Shown here one piece after another: positions 52,207-62,769 of a DNA stretch of 64,000 bases (within the stretch, counting starts at the first letter, position 1; each line of letters opens with the position of its first letter). Where the stretch lies: contig CAJNOP010000120.1 in NCBI GenBank assembly GCA_905250075.1, positions 429,993 to 493,992 on the forward strand, given 5' to 3'. The translations under genes and the position numbers were made by a program. The notes below the pieces were generated by a model. That model was given only the letters and a program-made list of their open reading frames with translations. It was not told where the DNA came from and did no database searches. The stretch is from Rotaria sp. Silwood1. Lineage: Eukaryota; Rotifera; Eurotatoria; Philodinida; Philodinidae.

Positions 52207-54825
52207 AACTCGATTTTTACGAAGTTCACCTTTAAAACGCAACAGATTTTTATTCTTTTTCTTTTCGATGTGAGAAAGTAAAGTAAATGTGATTATTTTT
52301 CGCATCAACTTCACATTTTGTTTTAACATATAATTTATGTTTTGTATTTTGAACGAATTAATTTGTAATACAAATACAAAAAAATGATCAAAAGAGAATT
52401 TGGTAATGATTTCATGAGGAATTCATCCAACTATTTGTTCATCTTTAACCAACTATAATTCTGAAACAAAAATACACAGTACACTCAAGAATGGGCGAGT
52501 CCGAGTCATAACTCGGACTCGAAAATTTGGGAACTTTGACTAGAGTCATTCGAGTCAATAATTTAAAAAAGTTTGGTTTGCTGGCATAAAAACTTACAAT
52601 ACGTAAAATTAAGTTCTCACGTAAGCACAACTTACTAGCTAATCGAATCCATCCCAAGGATTCTTCAAGAGTTTTTTCGACCTGTATGTTCATATGTCAG
52701 ACACTTTAACCTTTTTAATAGTTAAAGTTAAGGTAATATGCTTGAGGGCGTGGGTGTGGGATGTGTGGTGTTCTCCTAGCAATACCCACACCCACACCCT
52801 CGTTTACTTGGAAAAAAAATAGTTATATTATTATCATCGTTGAAGAATCTAACTTTTCAGTGTAATCTCAATGACTTGATAACAGCAATAGCCAGTGTTG
52901 CTTGTGCCTTTCACAACAATTAAACTAAGAGAACTCTATTAGAAGTCTTTTCATCTGATACTATTAAAGAGAAAACTACTTTGTAATCTATGCTCCTTGT
53001 AAAATATTTCAAAACATATATGCAAAAGTTATTTATTTTCAAGTAAATTTTGATGAAGAGAAAATAGTGAGAAACTAATCATCTGAACCGTGCCTAGAAC
53101 TGTGAAATTGAAGCAGATGTTAAAAATCAAACCTACATCAAAGTGGAACATCGTTAGGTTTTTTTTTGAAATGTTGTACGAAAACGATTTGTTTTAGAAA
53201 TCATCTTACAGTACAAAGTGTCAGATGATTTATTGAAAATACAGAAATGTCTCCTTTTTCTTGGCGAGAAATTAGCTATTAGGTTTAACTCAAAAATGTA
53301 AACCATATCGTTGATTATGATCATCAGAAATCGAGCATGAATTTTACAGGGTGTCGGTGTGATAGAGAATAAAATTATGTTTAATTCTTAACCTTCAAAT
53401 TTTATAAACAGACAATGATTTTTAATGTTTTATTTTATAAAAATCAATCAAAACACAAGCAAAGTGTTGGTCAAGTTGTTAAACCTAAATAAAAAACTTA
53501 TCGAATAAAATACATTAAAATTGAAGTATCACATCGATCAACATTGATCTTAATATCATTCAAAGATAACATATAGAGAGAAAAGGTAAGGCTTTTTCAT
53601 AAATTTCCTAAATGATCAGTATCTTTATTATTCACTGAGTTAAAATGAAAGAAAAGACTTTATTATATACGTACCTTATATACCTAACTTTTTTTTTATA
53701 TTTTAGAATTGAAACTAAGATCTTATTGTGAATATAGTAAATAACTATTAAAAATTAAAATCGATCAAAATAATATTTGTAATATTCAATTCTTACCTTC
53801 AAACAAAAATATCCTAATGTTAATCGAAATAAAATGTAAAAAATGATTTCATAATCCTAAATAGAAGTAGCAGCAATATCAAATTATTAATCATTTTCAA
53901 TAAAAAAAATATTTTGTTCATAAATTTGTTGAAGTTAAAGGGCAAATTTTTTTAAATAAATTCAATTATTCACATAAAATATCTATGAAATTTGTTAATT
54001 AGATTTTCCTTATCTAAGCAAAGTTTTTTTAAAGTTTAAATAAGCATTTAAAATTATTTTATTTATTTGAAAAGATATACGATTAATTAGACTTTTTAAT
54101 CTATATTATTTGTCTGAATTAAGAATTGTTTCATGAATATATAAAGAAAAATATTTATTCTTTTTATTTTCTTATCGGATATTAATATTAATGCACATTT
54201 AAAAACAGCAAGGCTGATAAGTATCTTTCGAAAGACTCATGTTGTTTTTGACCATCAATGTTAACATAACCATCACATACAATCATAAAGTATAAAAAAG
54301 AATATATTTAAAACTTTTCTTTTTTTCTATTCTTTATCTCTATTTCAAGATATGCAGTGCATGAGTTATTACTGAAATTCACGGCGAATGTATTGTTTTT
54401 ATCCGCCGTTGCATTCAATCATCGCTTGTTTGCTGGAATGACGAGTGCACGACATGCAAGTTAACCTTACACATTCGAGATGAAAACACAAAAGAAATTG
54501 AACATGAAATGTTTAAAGACGACAAAGATATCGTGTACTCAATATTCCATTGCTTGACAAACACCGGTTGTTATCATGCGGTGCGTATTATTATTCCGTT
54601 ACGTCGACGTCGTCTTTCATCGCGTCTTTCCGTTTTCATACCTTTTCTTTCTTCCGTTTCTACTTCTTCTCGTTCTTCGTAACAGAAGAATAAAAATAAT
54701 TTTCTAAATAAAAAAAAGCTTTTGAGGGTTGCTCTAAAATAAATGAACGTTCACGGGGATATCCGACGTTCTGTTGGTGACCCGTGCAGGCGTGCATCAA
54801 TATATGTATGCCCATGTGTTCGATT
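52207..54825. other. Gene-poor region
   Basis: No gene found. It contains a short palindrome gagtccgagt/actcggactc at about 52496-52520, the telomere-like hairpin at 52744-52802, and a possible mariner tip (tacagggtgtcggtg) at about 53347 without a partner. Confidence 0.4.
52744..52802. repeat. TGTGGG-like hairpin
   Basis: gagggcgtgggtgtggg is followed after about 25 bases by the inverted cccacacccacaccctcg. The arms pair almost fully. The motif and arm order match the patch at 29556-29640. Confidence 0.6.
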
Positions 54826-56318
54826 GCGACGCAGTTGCGCGTAACTGCGTCGCAGTTTTCCGCAATTGCGACGCAGTTGCGCGTAACTACGATGAAAAAA
54901 TCGCAGTTTTCCGCAATTGCGGGTCACAGTACGATCGCAGTTGCTAAAAGAGGTGCTATACATGACGTTTCACTTTATTAATATTTTAGGAATTACAAAA
55001 AAATTTTAAAATACAAAAAATTAAAAAATTAGAAAAATAAAAAACAACTGCTAATAAAAAAATTTTTAAAATGTTACAAAAATTTGAAAAATTTAAAAAA
55101 ATAAAAATCGAGAAAAAAAAAGATAATAATCTGGAAAATAAAAAATAGAAATCTAAAAATAAAAAAATACGTAATAGGACACGTCTCAAGCATACGAGCA
55201 CGTTTTTTTCCTTTTCTATTACCAAGACACTTCATTTAGTCTCTCGAATTATCAAGGTAAGCATCATGAATACTTTAATAAAGTAGTTAAAGTAGAGATT
55301 TTTTCACAACAGAAGAGCTTTTCTAAGAAAAAAAACGATTGTTTATAAAGTTTGATAAAAGGTTTCAGGGGTCGAGGAATCCGAATTTGAAATCGGTTTT
55401 TCGACCTTTTGAGTTCGATTTTTCACAAAAGTACATTTTCTTAAAAAAGCGATTTTTCTAACAAAAAAAATTTTTTAGGAAAAAAATTGATTTTCTGAAA
55501 AAAAATTCTACGAAAACTGATTTTCCCACAAAAAGTTGTGTGATAAAAAAATAATTTTTCTTAGAAAAAATTTATTTTAGATCACTTTTTTGTAAAAACA
55601 TGACTTTTTAGCAAGAAAAATTTTTTACGAAAAAACCGATTTTCCTACAAAAAAAAATCGTTTAATGAAAAAAATAATTTTTTTCTAAAAAATTTTTTCA
55701 CCGAAAAATATTTTTGCAAATTACTTTTTTCGTAAACATTTTTGTTAAAAAAAATTTGTTACGAAAAAAGTTTTTGTGAAAAAAAGGAACTCAAAAATTC
55801 GAGAAACCGGCTTCAGATTTGGATTCCTCGACCCCGAAAACTTTTGGTCAAACTTTATAAAAAATCGTTTTTTTGTTAAAAAAGTTCTTCTTTTGGTAAA
55901 AAGTCTCTACTTTAACTTTGAAAATTCGATGATGCTTACCTTGATAATTTGAGAGACTAAATGGAAGTGTCTTGCTAATAGAAAAGGAAAGAAATGAGCT
56001 CATATGCTTGAGATGCGTCCTTTTATACCCCATTCAATCATTATTGTCATTGTTTAAAAACCATTGAATCGGAAAATTAAGATATTTATTTATCATTGCC
56101 TATTTTTTCAGCAACTGTAAGAACAGTGAATAGTCTAGCAGGTACTGCGATCACTGCGTCGCAGATGCGAACGCAAATGGGTAGTAGTGAACACAGTCTA
56201 TTTCTTTAATCTCAGCTGCGACCAGTGCGTCGCAGTTACGCGCAGCTGCGATAAAAATTTCTCAGTTACGCGCAACTGCGGCGCATTGATCGCAATGCGC
56301 GTAACTGCGACACAGTTG
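54826..56318. repeat. Nested palindromic repeat complex
   Basis: Outer GC-rich blocks (54826-54945 and 56143-56318) are built from variants of cgcagttgcgcgtaactgcg, itself partly palindromic; on the left two tandem units of about 42-51 bp are visible. Inside lies a long inverted repeat: 55177-55415 against 55786-56020, about 235 bp per arm and clearly similar along its length. It includes the marker cattatcaaggtaagcatca-type block and ggggtcgaggaatccgaat. The centre (55416-55785) is a run of A/T quasi-repeats of the form ttttctaaaaaa. There is no transposase ORF. It is most likely a foldback-type mobile element or nested MITEs. Confidence 0.7.
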
Positions 56319-56580
56319 GTAAAAAAGAGGCGACATGGGTGAATAGAAGCGTCCACTTCGTCATCGTCTTTTCAAAGATGACGATCATGGTCGTACTATT
56401 CATGCATACATCGATGTATGTTTGCCTAACCATTGCCGGCTTTGTCCACTGTACGAGCCCGCACAATACGGAGGGTATCTCTGGTCGCGCGTTCGCGAAA
56501 TTTTCCAGCTGCTGCGCTTCGGCGAGCTTTGGGTTCAAGAAGGGCAATTTATTTTCTCTTTAAAACCGAAAAAAAAACAA
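56319..56580. other. Interval between palindrome and ART-TPR gene
   Basis: A patch at about 56430-56545 is GC-richer than its surroundings, and a palindrome atacatcgatgtat lies at 56406-56419. It probably includes the 3' UTR of the ART-TPR gene. Overlapping ORFs on both strands show no domain. Confidence 0.35.
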
Positions 56581-59217
56581 TTACATTTTCTTTTTTATAT
56601 TGTCAATGTTTCGTTTCACGACAGCAATATGTGGATCATTTGCAGGAAGTGATTTTTGCCAAATTTCTTGAGCTTTTTCATAATGTGAAAGTGCTTTCGA
56701 GTATTCGCCCGTGTTATAATACACGAAACCTATGTTGTTATAGGACGCAGCCAAGTCGGGATGATTCGGAGGAAGAGCTTTCTTGGTAATCTCGAGATCT
56801 TTTTCATAATATGAAAGTGCTTTTGAGTACTCGCCCATGTTATTATACACATTACCGATGTTGTTGTAGGAAGTAGCCAAGTCGGGATGATTCGGAGGGA
56901 GAGCTATTTGACGGATTTCAAGTGATCGTTCATACGATGAAAGTGCTTTCGAGTACTCGCCCGTGCTATAATATACCGAACCGATGTTGAGGTAGGCATT
57001 AGCCAAACCGGGATGATTCGGAGGGAGAGCAATTTTACGGATTTCAAGCGATCGTTCGTAAGATGAAAGTGCTTTCGAGTACTCGCCCATGTTATCATAC
57101 ACCATGCCGATGTTGTTGTAGGAAGCAGCCAAGTTGGGATGATTCGGAGGGAAAGCTTTCTTGGTAATCTCCAGATCCTTTTCGTAATATGAAAGTGCTT
57201 TTGAGTACTCTCCCATGTTTTTATACACATTTGCGATGCTGTTGTAGGAAGTAGCCAAGTCGGGATGATTCGGAGGGAGAGCTATGTTTTTGATTTCAAG
57301 TGATCGTTCAGACGATGAAAGTGCTTTCGAGTACTCGCCCATGTTATTATACACTAACCCGATGTTGTTGTAGGAAGCAGCCAAGTCGGGATGATTCGGA
57401 GGGAGAGCGATTTTCTTGATTTCAAGTGATCGTTCATACGATGAAAGTGCTTTCGAGTACTCGCCCATGTTATTATACACATTACCGATGTTGTTGTAGG
57501 AAGTAGCCAAGTCGGGATGATTCGGAGGGAGAGCTTTCTTGGTAATCTCCAGATCCTTTTCGAAATATGAAAGTGCTTTCGAGTACTCGCCCATGTTTTT
57601 ATACACCAACCCGATGTTGTTGTAGGAAGAAGCCAAGCTGAGATCATTTGGAGAGAGAATTTTCTTGTAAATATCCAGTGATTTTTCGTAATAGAGAAGT
57701 GCTTTCGAGTGCTCGCCCATGTCATTATACACCCAGCCAAGTTGATGATTGTAATCTGCTCTATCTTTATCAGAAGACGTCTTTGCAAGAAGAATTTGAT
57801 ATAGTTGTTTTGCTTTTGCAGGCTCACCCAATTTAATAAGTATGAGACCAAGTCGAGACCACCCTGTGCGCCCACCAAGTTCCTCACGTATATGGGCTAT
57901 AAGTGTGTTCAATTCATGATTGTCATTACCGACAATAGTGAGATTAACTTTGTATAGCCGAGCACAGTGATTATCGGGAATTGGTTCAATGCGATCGATA
58001 CGAAAAATCGCATGTGTTGTAAAAAGTATTTCTTCCTCTTCATCTTTGTAGTAGCCAACTTTGCTTACTTCAGCAAATGTTGTTGATGATTTTGTACAAA
58101 TAGCCGTATCGATGTTCATAATGAACAGGATACCAACTGCATTTGTATTAAATGCTGCTGGTTGTGCAAAGTTTTTGAAAGATATCTCAGGATTGCGACT
58201 TGTTGATAAGAAATTATTAAAGGACATAAGTCCTCCTTTGGTTTTTTTCATTTTTTCAAAAACTTCCATGGACAAACCTTGTCCACGGAAGACTTGAAAT
58301 TTTGCTGGCATGCTGGCTTTTTGTTCGTGATGTAGTTCGGTAATATGTTGATGTAAATGACGGATGAAAAAGCCCATTTTAAGGATGATGTCAACATCCA
58401 TTTCTCGGAGTCCCCGATTGAGCATTGAGTACATGAAATAAGGAGCGGTATACCACCAAATTGGTGGTAGATTTCGGTACTCTTGTTGCACTTTTTTTAT
58501 TTCATCTCCATCAACATCATTTTGCAGACGACAGTATTCTACGAGATCTTTAAGCGATTTGACATCGTCATCTTCAATATCCAAGAGTGCTTCTTTTAAA
58601 AGTTGTGTATACATAAATAATGCATCAGGACCACTAAAGCTGACCGGGATCATAGCTTGATCACATTGTTGTCGATCGATTTCAAGTGCTTGACAAATTG
58701 GTTCTATTTTAGTATATACACCCTTAACCTTGCTTATTTTTTTAGCCCATTGTTCATGAACCGATTGGTTGCCACAAAACACATAAATTGCTTCCAGTTG
58801 TGACCATGCTTCGATTTCTGGTACTATCTGACGACCCAAGGAACCGGATACAATCATAAATACCTTTTCTTTTTTGATTTCACTTAGGAAATTAACACAT
58901 TGTTGGGCATCCGTAAACGTTGTGATAGATGCCACAATTTTTCGAAGATGTTGCAATGAATTTTTAAAATCACTGCCTGATTCATCAAAATTGGCATCGA
59001 GCCATACCAAAAGGAAATTTTGAAGAATCCGGCGTACGGGGTGGGTTAGCACGGTATTTCTCTCTATGCTTTTTGTTGTTTCACTCTTACCGACGGCAGC
59101 AGCAGAACTTGTTGATGATGGTACCAACAAGGAGTTTTTCGGTTTACTCGGCGTGGTTGATGATGACAGCGACGAAGAAGAGCCACTAGCACTTGATGTT
59201 GATTTCTTTTTGTCCAT
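56581..59217 (-). CDS. Mono-ADP-ribosyltransferase (ART) fused to nine TPRs
   Basis: One uninterrupted frame encodes 878 residues from MDKKKSTSS. The frame stays open 130 codons upstream, but that part is unlike protein and is probably 5' UTR. Residues 1-55 are Ser-rich. About 60-270 is an N-terminal domain (FLLVWLDANFDES, FMIVSGSLGRQIVPEI, AIYVFCGNQSVHEQWA) typical of rotifer ART proteins. The R-S-E ART active site follows: Arg311 in VFRGQGLS, the NFLSTSRN strand, and the ExE motif in DEEEEILF (about 391-395). From about residue 480 to the end there are nine kinesin-light-chain-like 42-residue TPRs (YNNIGNVYNNMGEYSKAL), nearly identical to one another. It should transfer ADP-ribose from NAD+ to Arg or other side chains, with the TPRs choosing targets; cytosolic (no signal peptide). 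Confidence 0.88.
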   Translation of the reverse strand: MDKKKSTSSASGSSSSLSSSTTPSKPKNSLLVPSSTSSAAAVGKSETTKSIERNTVLTHPVRRILQNFLLVWLDANFDESGSDFKNSLQHLRKIVASITTFTDAQQCVNFLSEIKKEKVFMIVSGSLGRQIVPEIEAWSQLEAIYVFCGNQSVHEQWAKKISKVKGVYTKIEPICQALEIDRQQCDQAMIPVSFSGPDALFMYTQLLKEALLDIEDDDVKSLKDLVEYCRLQNDVDGDEIKKVQQEYRNLPPIWWYTAPYFMYSMLNRGLREMDVDIILKMGFFIRHLHQHITELHHEQKASMPAKFQVFRGQGLSMEVFEKMKKTKGGLMSFNNFLSTSRNPEISFKNFAQPAAFNTNAVGILFIMNIDTAICTKSSTTFAEVSKVGYYKDEEEEILFTTHAIFRIDRIEPIPDNHCARLYKVNLTIVGNDNHELNTLIAHIREELGGRTGWSRLGLILIKLGEPAKAKQLYQILLAKTSSDKDRADYNHQLGWVYNDMGEHSKALLYYEKSLDIYKKILSPNDLSLASSYNNIGLVYKNMGEYSKALSYFEKDLEITKKALPPNHPDLATSYNNIGNVYNNMGEYSKALSSYERSLEIKKIALPPNHPDLAASYNNIGLVYNNMGEYSKALSSSERSLEIKNIALPPNHPDLATSYNSIANVYKNMGEYSKALSYYEKDLEITKKAFPPNHPNLAASYNNIGMVYDNMGEYSKALSSYERSLEIRKIALPPNHPGLANAYLNIGSVYYSTGEYSKALSSYERSLEIRQIALPPNHPDLATSYNNIGNVYNNMGEYSKALSYYEKDLEITKKALPPNHPDLAASYNNIGFVYYNTGEYSKALSHYEKAQEIWQKSLPANDPHIAVVKRNIDNIKKKM
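56640..57770 (-). repeat. 126-bp tandem coding repeats (TPR array)
   Basis: The nine TPRs of the ART gene form a DNA-level tandem array with a 126-bp period. Adjacent units share long identical runs, for example the block encoding GEYSKALS and PPNHPDLA. This points to recent unit duplication or gene conversion. Confidence 0.85.
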
Positions 59218-59609
59218 TTCGATGATAATTGTATTCTTTATTGAAGAGCGAAAATAAGTGAATAAAAATGTAAAAGCTAGTTGACGATAGTGATACGAAG
59301 ACAAATATACTTCATCCCACTTTCTCTCTCTATATATATAGATATTGTTGCTTGTTTCTTGCTTTTGTTGGTAGTTTTTGTAGCCACTTGTTATAAGAGT
59401 GAGCGCGTTTCGTTGATTGCATGAAAGACTTCTTATCTTTTCTTTGTGCCAAGAGTGTTTACGAAGTTTCTTTGCGTCAAGCAAGCAAGAGATAACAAAA
59501 CGAAAATAAAATGCAGTGTCATTCAAAGTAAAGAAAACGAAATATGATAAAAAGAATTTGTTCATGTTGTTCTCATTGTTGTTGGAGTCATAAAAGGTTT
59601 TTCCCACAC

Positions 59610-59752
59610 AGCCAGTAGATGTTATGTGGTAAGTGTGGGCTGTGGGTGAGTAACATGACGATGGCTGTCACAAAGAGCGTGACTCTAGATGGGAGCATGT
59701 CAATAAATGAAATACTTTGATCCACACCCACTTCCACACCCCACCCACACCA
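59610..59752. repeat. TGTGGG-like GT arm and CA arm
   Basis: A G-rich stretch (gtggtaagtgtgggctgtggg, about 59626-59646) is followed about 75 bases later by ccacacccacttccacaccc and ccacccacacc (59721-59752). The composition and order match the patches at 29.56 and 52.75 kb, with a longer spacer. Confidence 0.5.
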
Positions 59753-59791
59753 GAGCAAAATAGTGGCTTTAGACTTACTTTAAGTATTTAC

Positions 59792-60572
59792 CAGGGCTCG
59801 AACTGGGCCACTATTTTCTGGCCCGGTCCGGCCCAAAGCGGCCCATCAAATCTGCAGCCCACCAGGCCCAACTTGTCGTGTTTTCGGCCCGGCCCGGCCC
59901 GACCTAGGCCCAACGAAATTAGTTTTAGAAAATATTTTTTGCAGAACTGATTATAACAATAAACGTCGTATTTCAAAAGAAATTTCCGTAGTGTCCATCA
60001 ATAATTTATTGATGAATTTAATGACATTGGATCATTAATGTAATAACGAAAAAAGAAATTAGCAAGTACCACGAAAAACTACTAGATGTAGAACCAGTGA
60101 AAATAATACATTACACATGAAAAAAATCAACACTTATCTGAGAAAAGATTAGGGTTATTCATTAATGGTTTTTGTATGGAACGAACAAAAGGAACATCTT
60201 CTACCGTGTCTGGATTCAATGAATGAAGCTAATAAAAAAAACTAACGAACAGAAAAAAGTTGTTGTTGATTACGTGTGAAAGCCACCATAAAGAAAACAA
60301 ATAACAGATTTCATAAACAAAAAGTTATTTGCTTACTCTACTATCTGGTGATACTTTCATAAACACTTCCATAATATATATTTTGTTACAATTTCTGAAC
60401 CTGATGACATCTATAAAATTTAATAAAAACAATGTTGTTGGGCCGGACCGCCTGACAAAATCTTCGGCCCGCCCGGCCCGTTGGTCTTTCCTGGTTGGCC
60501 TGCCCGGCCCAACAGAAAAAATTCGTTGGCCCGGGCCGGTCCGCTGGGCCGGGCGGCCCGATTCGAGCCCTG
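59792..60572. mobile_element. hAT-type non-autonomous element with GGCCCG-rich ends
   Basis: The ends cagggctcgaactgggcc and ggcccgattcgagccctg form a terminal inverted repeat. They are flanked by a perfect 8-bp duplication, gtatttac (59784-59791 and 60573-60580), the hallmark of hAT transposition. Subterminal regions of about 110-130 bp are packed with ggcccg / cgggcc motifs on an otherwise AT-rich background. The 781-bp element has no transposase ORF. Confidence 0.88.
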
Positions 60573-60823
60573 GTATTTACAAGATCAAAACATATCCCTG
60601 TTGAACGTGTAGCAAAGACTATATTTTAGTTATAAGAATTTTGGTTGATGATAAGGTTTTCAATTTATACAGTCTTATTTTATAAAGTTGTAATCTAGCA
60701 CCATCTATTAATAGAAAAAAAACAGAAATGTCAATGGTGTTTATGAATATTCAATCAATGTTAAGCTTTTTCAGTCGATCTATTTGGTTTTAAAATAAAT
60801 GAATTGAATATAAATTAAACAAA

Positions 60824-62763
60824 ATGGATAAACTAAGTAAATCACTTGAAGTTTTAAGGTTACTTTCAACAACAAAATCCGAAAAAGATTAATAATCAAG
60901 TAAAATTTGATTTTTCTGGTTTTCATCTCTCCTCGAATGTTCCTTCTCATTTAGAGGTAACAATGGAAATTATGTTAAATTAGTTAAAGCTAGTGTGGAA
61001 ACATTATTTACAACATTTGACGAAAATGATTATAATGTACGATTGACTGCTGAAGAAAATCTTAATAAATTTGTTAAAGCATTATAAAAGAAATTCTTTT
61101 TTTTTTGTATAATTTTGTATGAATTGTAAAATAGAATTGAAAAGAAGCAGTTTTAACCAGAATTCAAGTTGAATTACATTGAATTATAAAACATAAGGTA
61201 CTGGTTTGTTATCTCCCCACACAAGTTTTTTTTTTTATTTTTCAGTACTACCTTTGTTTTCAGCTGTTTATTTTATCGATTCTATCATACTGATCATAGT
61301 ATATATGATTCCGTCCCTATCTTCTTTCATTATTTAGTTTGAAAATAAAAGTTAGAAAAAAATAAAAAAATCTCGTGTAGGGAGATAACAAACCAGTACC
61401 AAACATAATCATAATGTTGGACCAAATGCTTTAAAAGATTATTTCTAATATTTGACTTAAATTTATAATAAGGATATTTTTAATTTCGATTAGGTGTTCT
61501 GCGGTGATTTGCCGAATTAGCAAAAGTAATACATCCGAAAAAGATTCAACCATTTTATCAGAATGTTATGAACTTATTTTTTGTAGTCTTGGTCGATCGA
61601 TTAATGATAAAGAAATCAAATCAAGTAAAAAAAAATTTTTGTGATCTAAGACAAGTTTTTTAAACAAGTAATCAGAAAAATGTCATGCAATTGAATAGAA
61701 ACATAGAGAAGGATTGCGCTATTTAGTCGATACCTTTGGAGCCTGTGCTTCGGTTAAAACTTCGATCAGGAGAGGATGCTTTTCAGATAATGTAGAATAG
61801 GTAGTCTGATACTATTTGACGAAATACGGACTGAGAAACTGTCCATCATTTGCAGCGATCCGTCCTCGAAAGTAATCGAGCGTAGTTTCATGCAACTTAA
61901 GAATGGTTTAGTCATAGGAGTTCACTGGCTATCGTGATAGTTAAAGTATGAAGTCGAGTGAGAAGGAATTTTTCTTTTCCTAATATTAACAATAAATAAT
62001 TTTCTTTTGAAATATATAATCAATGACTAAATTATTCTTAGAAACTTCTCATGGCCTAGTCAGCAAATGTGTTATCCTATGGTTATAGCACGTTTTCTAA
62101 TGACAAATGCAATTAGTAAGTTTTCTTTCAAAATAATGATTTCAATCCATTATAATTGTCTTTTATTTTAATAGATCAATTACTTAGATATCAAAATCAA
62201 AATGCTAGTACACATTTAATAATTGATTATCTTGATTTAATAAAAAAAATTATTCAATTACTTCGTTATTCAAATTTATTTGATTTTGATCAATTATTAA
62301 TTTCAATTCAAATTGGATCTATAGAAAAATCTTGTGTTAGTGAAGCCTTAAAAGCAGGTAAATATTGAGAAAAAAAAACAAGAATTTTTTTTTCATTTGT
62401 TTTTTTTTCTAAAACAATAGCTTATTAAACATATCAACGTTGATTTATTGAAATGAATGATGAATTCGATTCAACATCAATGATTAATAATGAAAAATGA
62501 ACATTAGCTGCTAAACTTGTTAATCAATTATATTTTTTTTCCGATTAGATATATGCTTAATATGGATGGCACGATAAAAAGTGATGATGAATCATGTATT
62601 AGTGTTAAATGTGCTACACCAATATGTCTATCGTATTTATAAACAATTTGATCCATTTGTTTATCTTACTGAAAATATGTTTAATTCTTGTTTGACTTTT
62701 TTTGTAAAGTTTCAGTTCAGTGAAATAGATTTTTTTTATAATCCAAAACTATTTCTAATATCG
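60824..62763 (+). pseudogene. Huntingtin pseudogene (N-terminal part)
   Basis: Ordered fragments follow the huntingtin N-terminal order. MDKLSKSLEVLRLL (60824) corresponds to the N17 helix, with no polyglutamine after it. VKLVKASVETLFTTFDENDY and NVRLTAEENLNKFVKAL (60974-61084) match the first HEAT helices. PEFKLNYIEL is at about 61160. FAELAKVIHPKKIQPFY is at 61513-61560. In another frame GRSINDKEIKS is at about 61590-61625. LLRYQNQN lies at about 62180, and SDDESCISVKCAT (about 62580) is followed by VYRIYKQFDPF. The copy is dead: stops after KFVKAL and inside the exons, TGA in place of an Arg codon just before FAELA (61510-61512), a frameshift between the FAELA and NDKEIK segments, missing coding segments, and a MITE at 61198-61400. 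Only roughly the first 600 residues' worth is detectable. Confidence 0.82.
61198..61400. mobile_element. 203-bp MITE inserted in a huntingtin exon
   Basis: The inverted ends ggtactggtttgttatctcc and ggagataacaaaccagtacc belong to 29-bp terminal repeats matching at 27 positions. They are flanked by a perfect 8-bp duplication, aaacataa (61190-61197 and 61401-61408). The flanking codons continue the huntingtin alignment across the insertion (PEFKLNYIEL before, NVGPNALK after). There is no ORF. Confidence 0.88.
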
Positions 62764-62769
62764 TAACAG

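Noticed and set aside
53340-53375. Lone mariner-like tip tacagggtgtcggtg
   Set aside because: No inverted partner was found nearby, and the match beyond cagggtgtc is poor.
54751-54981. Overlapping ORFs on both strands with repeated Ser-Gln-Phe or Arg-Asn-Cys-Gly-Lys-Leu-Arg units
   Set aside because: They are translations of the palindromic cgcagttgcgcg repeats, open by chance on both strands.
56266-56563. ORFs on both strands in the GC-richer patch before the ART gene
   Set aside because: No recognised domain; openness on several frames reflects local composition. I considered vector-derived sequence but could not match any vector element.
56640-57770. Regular 126-bp repeats considered as a satellite or CRISPR-like array
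   Set aside because: The repeats are in frame and encode TPR motifs within one protein; spacing and content are explained by the gene.
59218-59607. 130-codon N-terminal extension of the ART frame
   Set aside because: The residues are low complexity, include transcript-like AT repeats, and precede a well-placed ATG (MDKKKSTSS); treated as 5' UTR.
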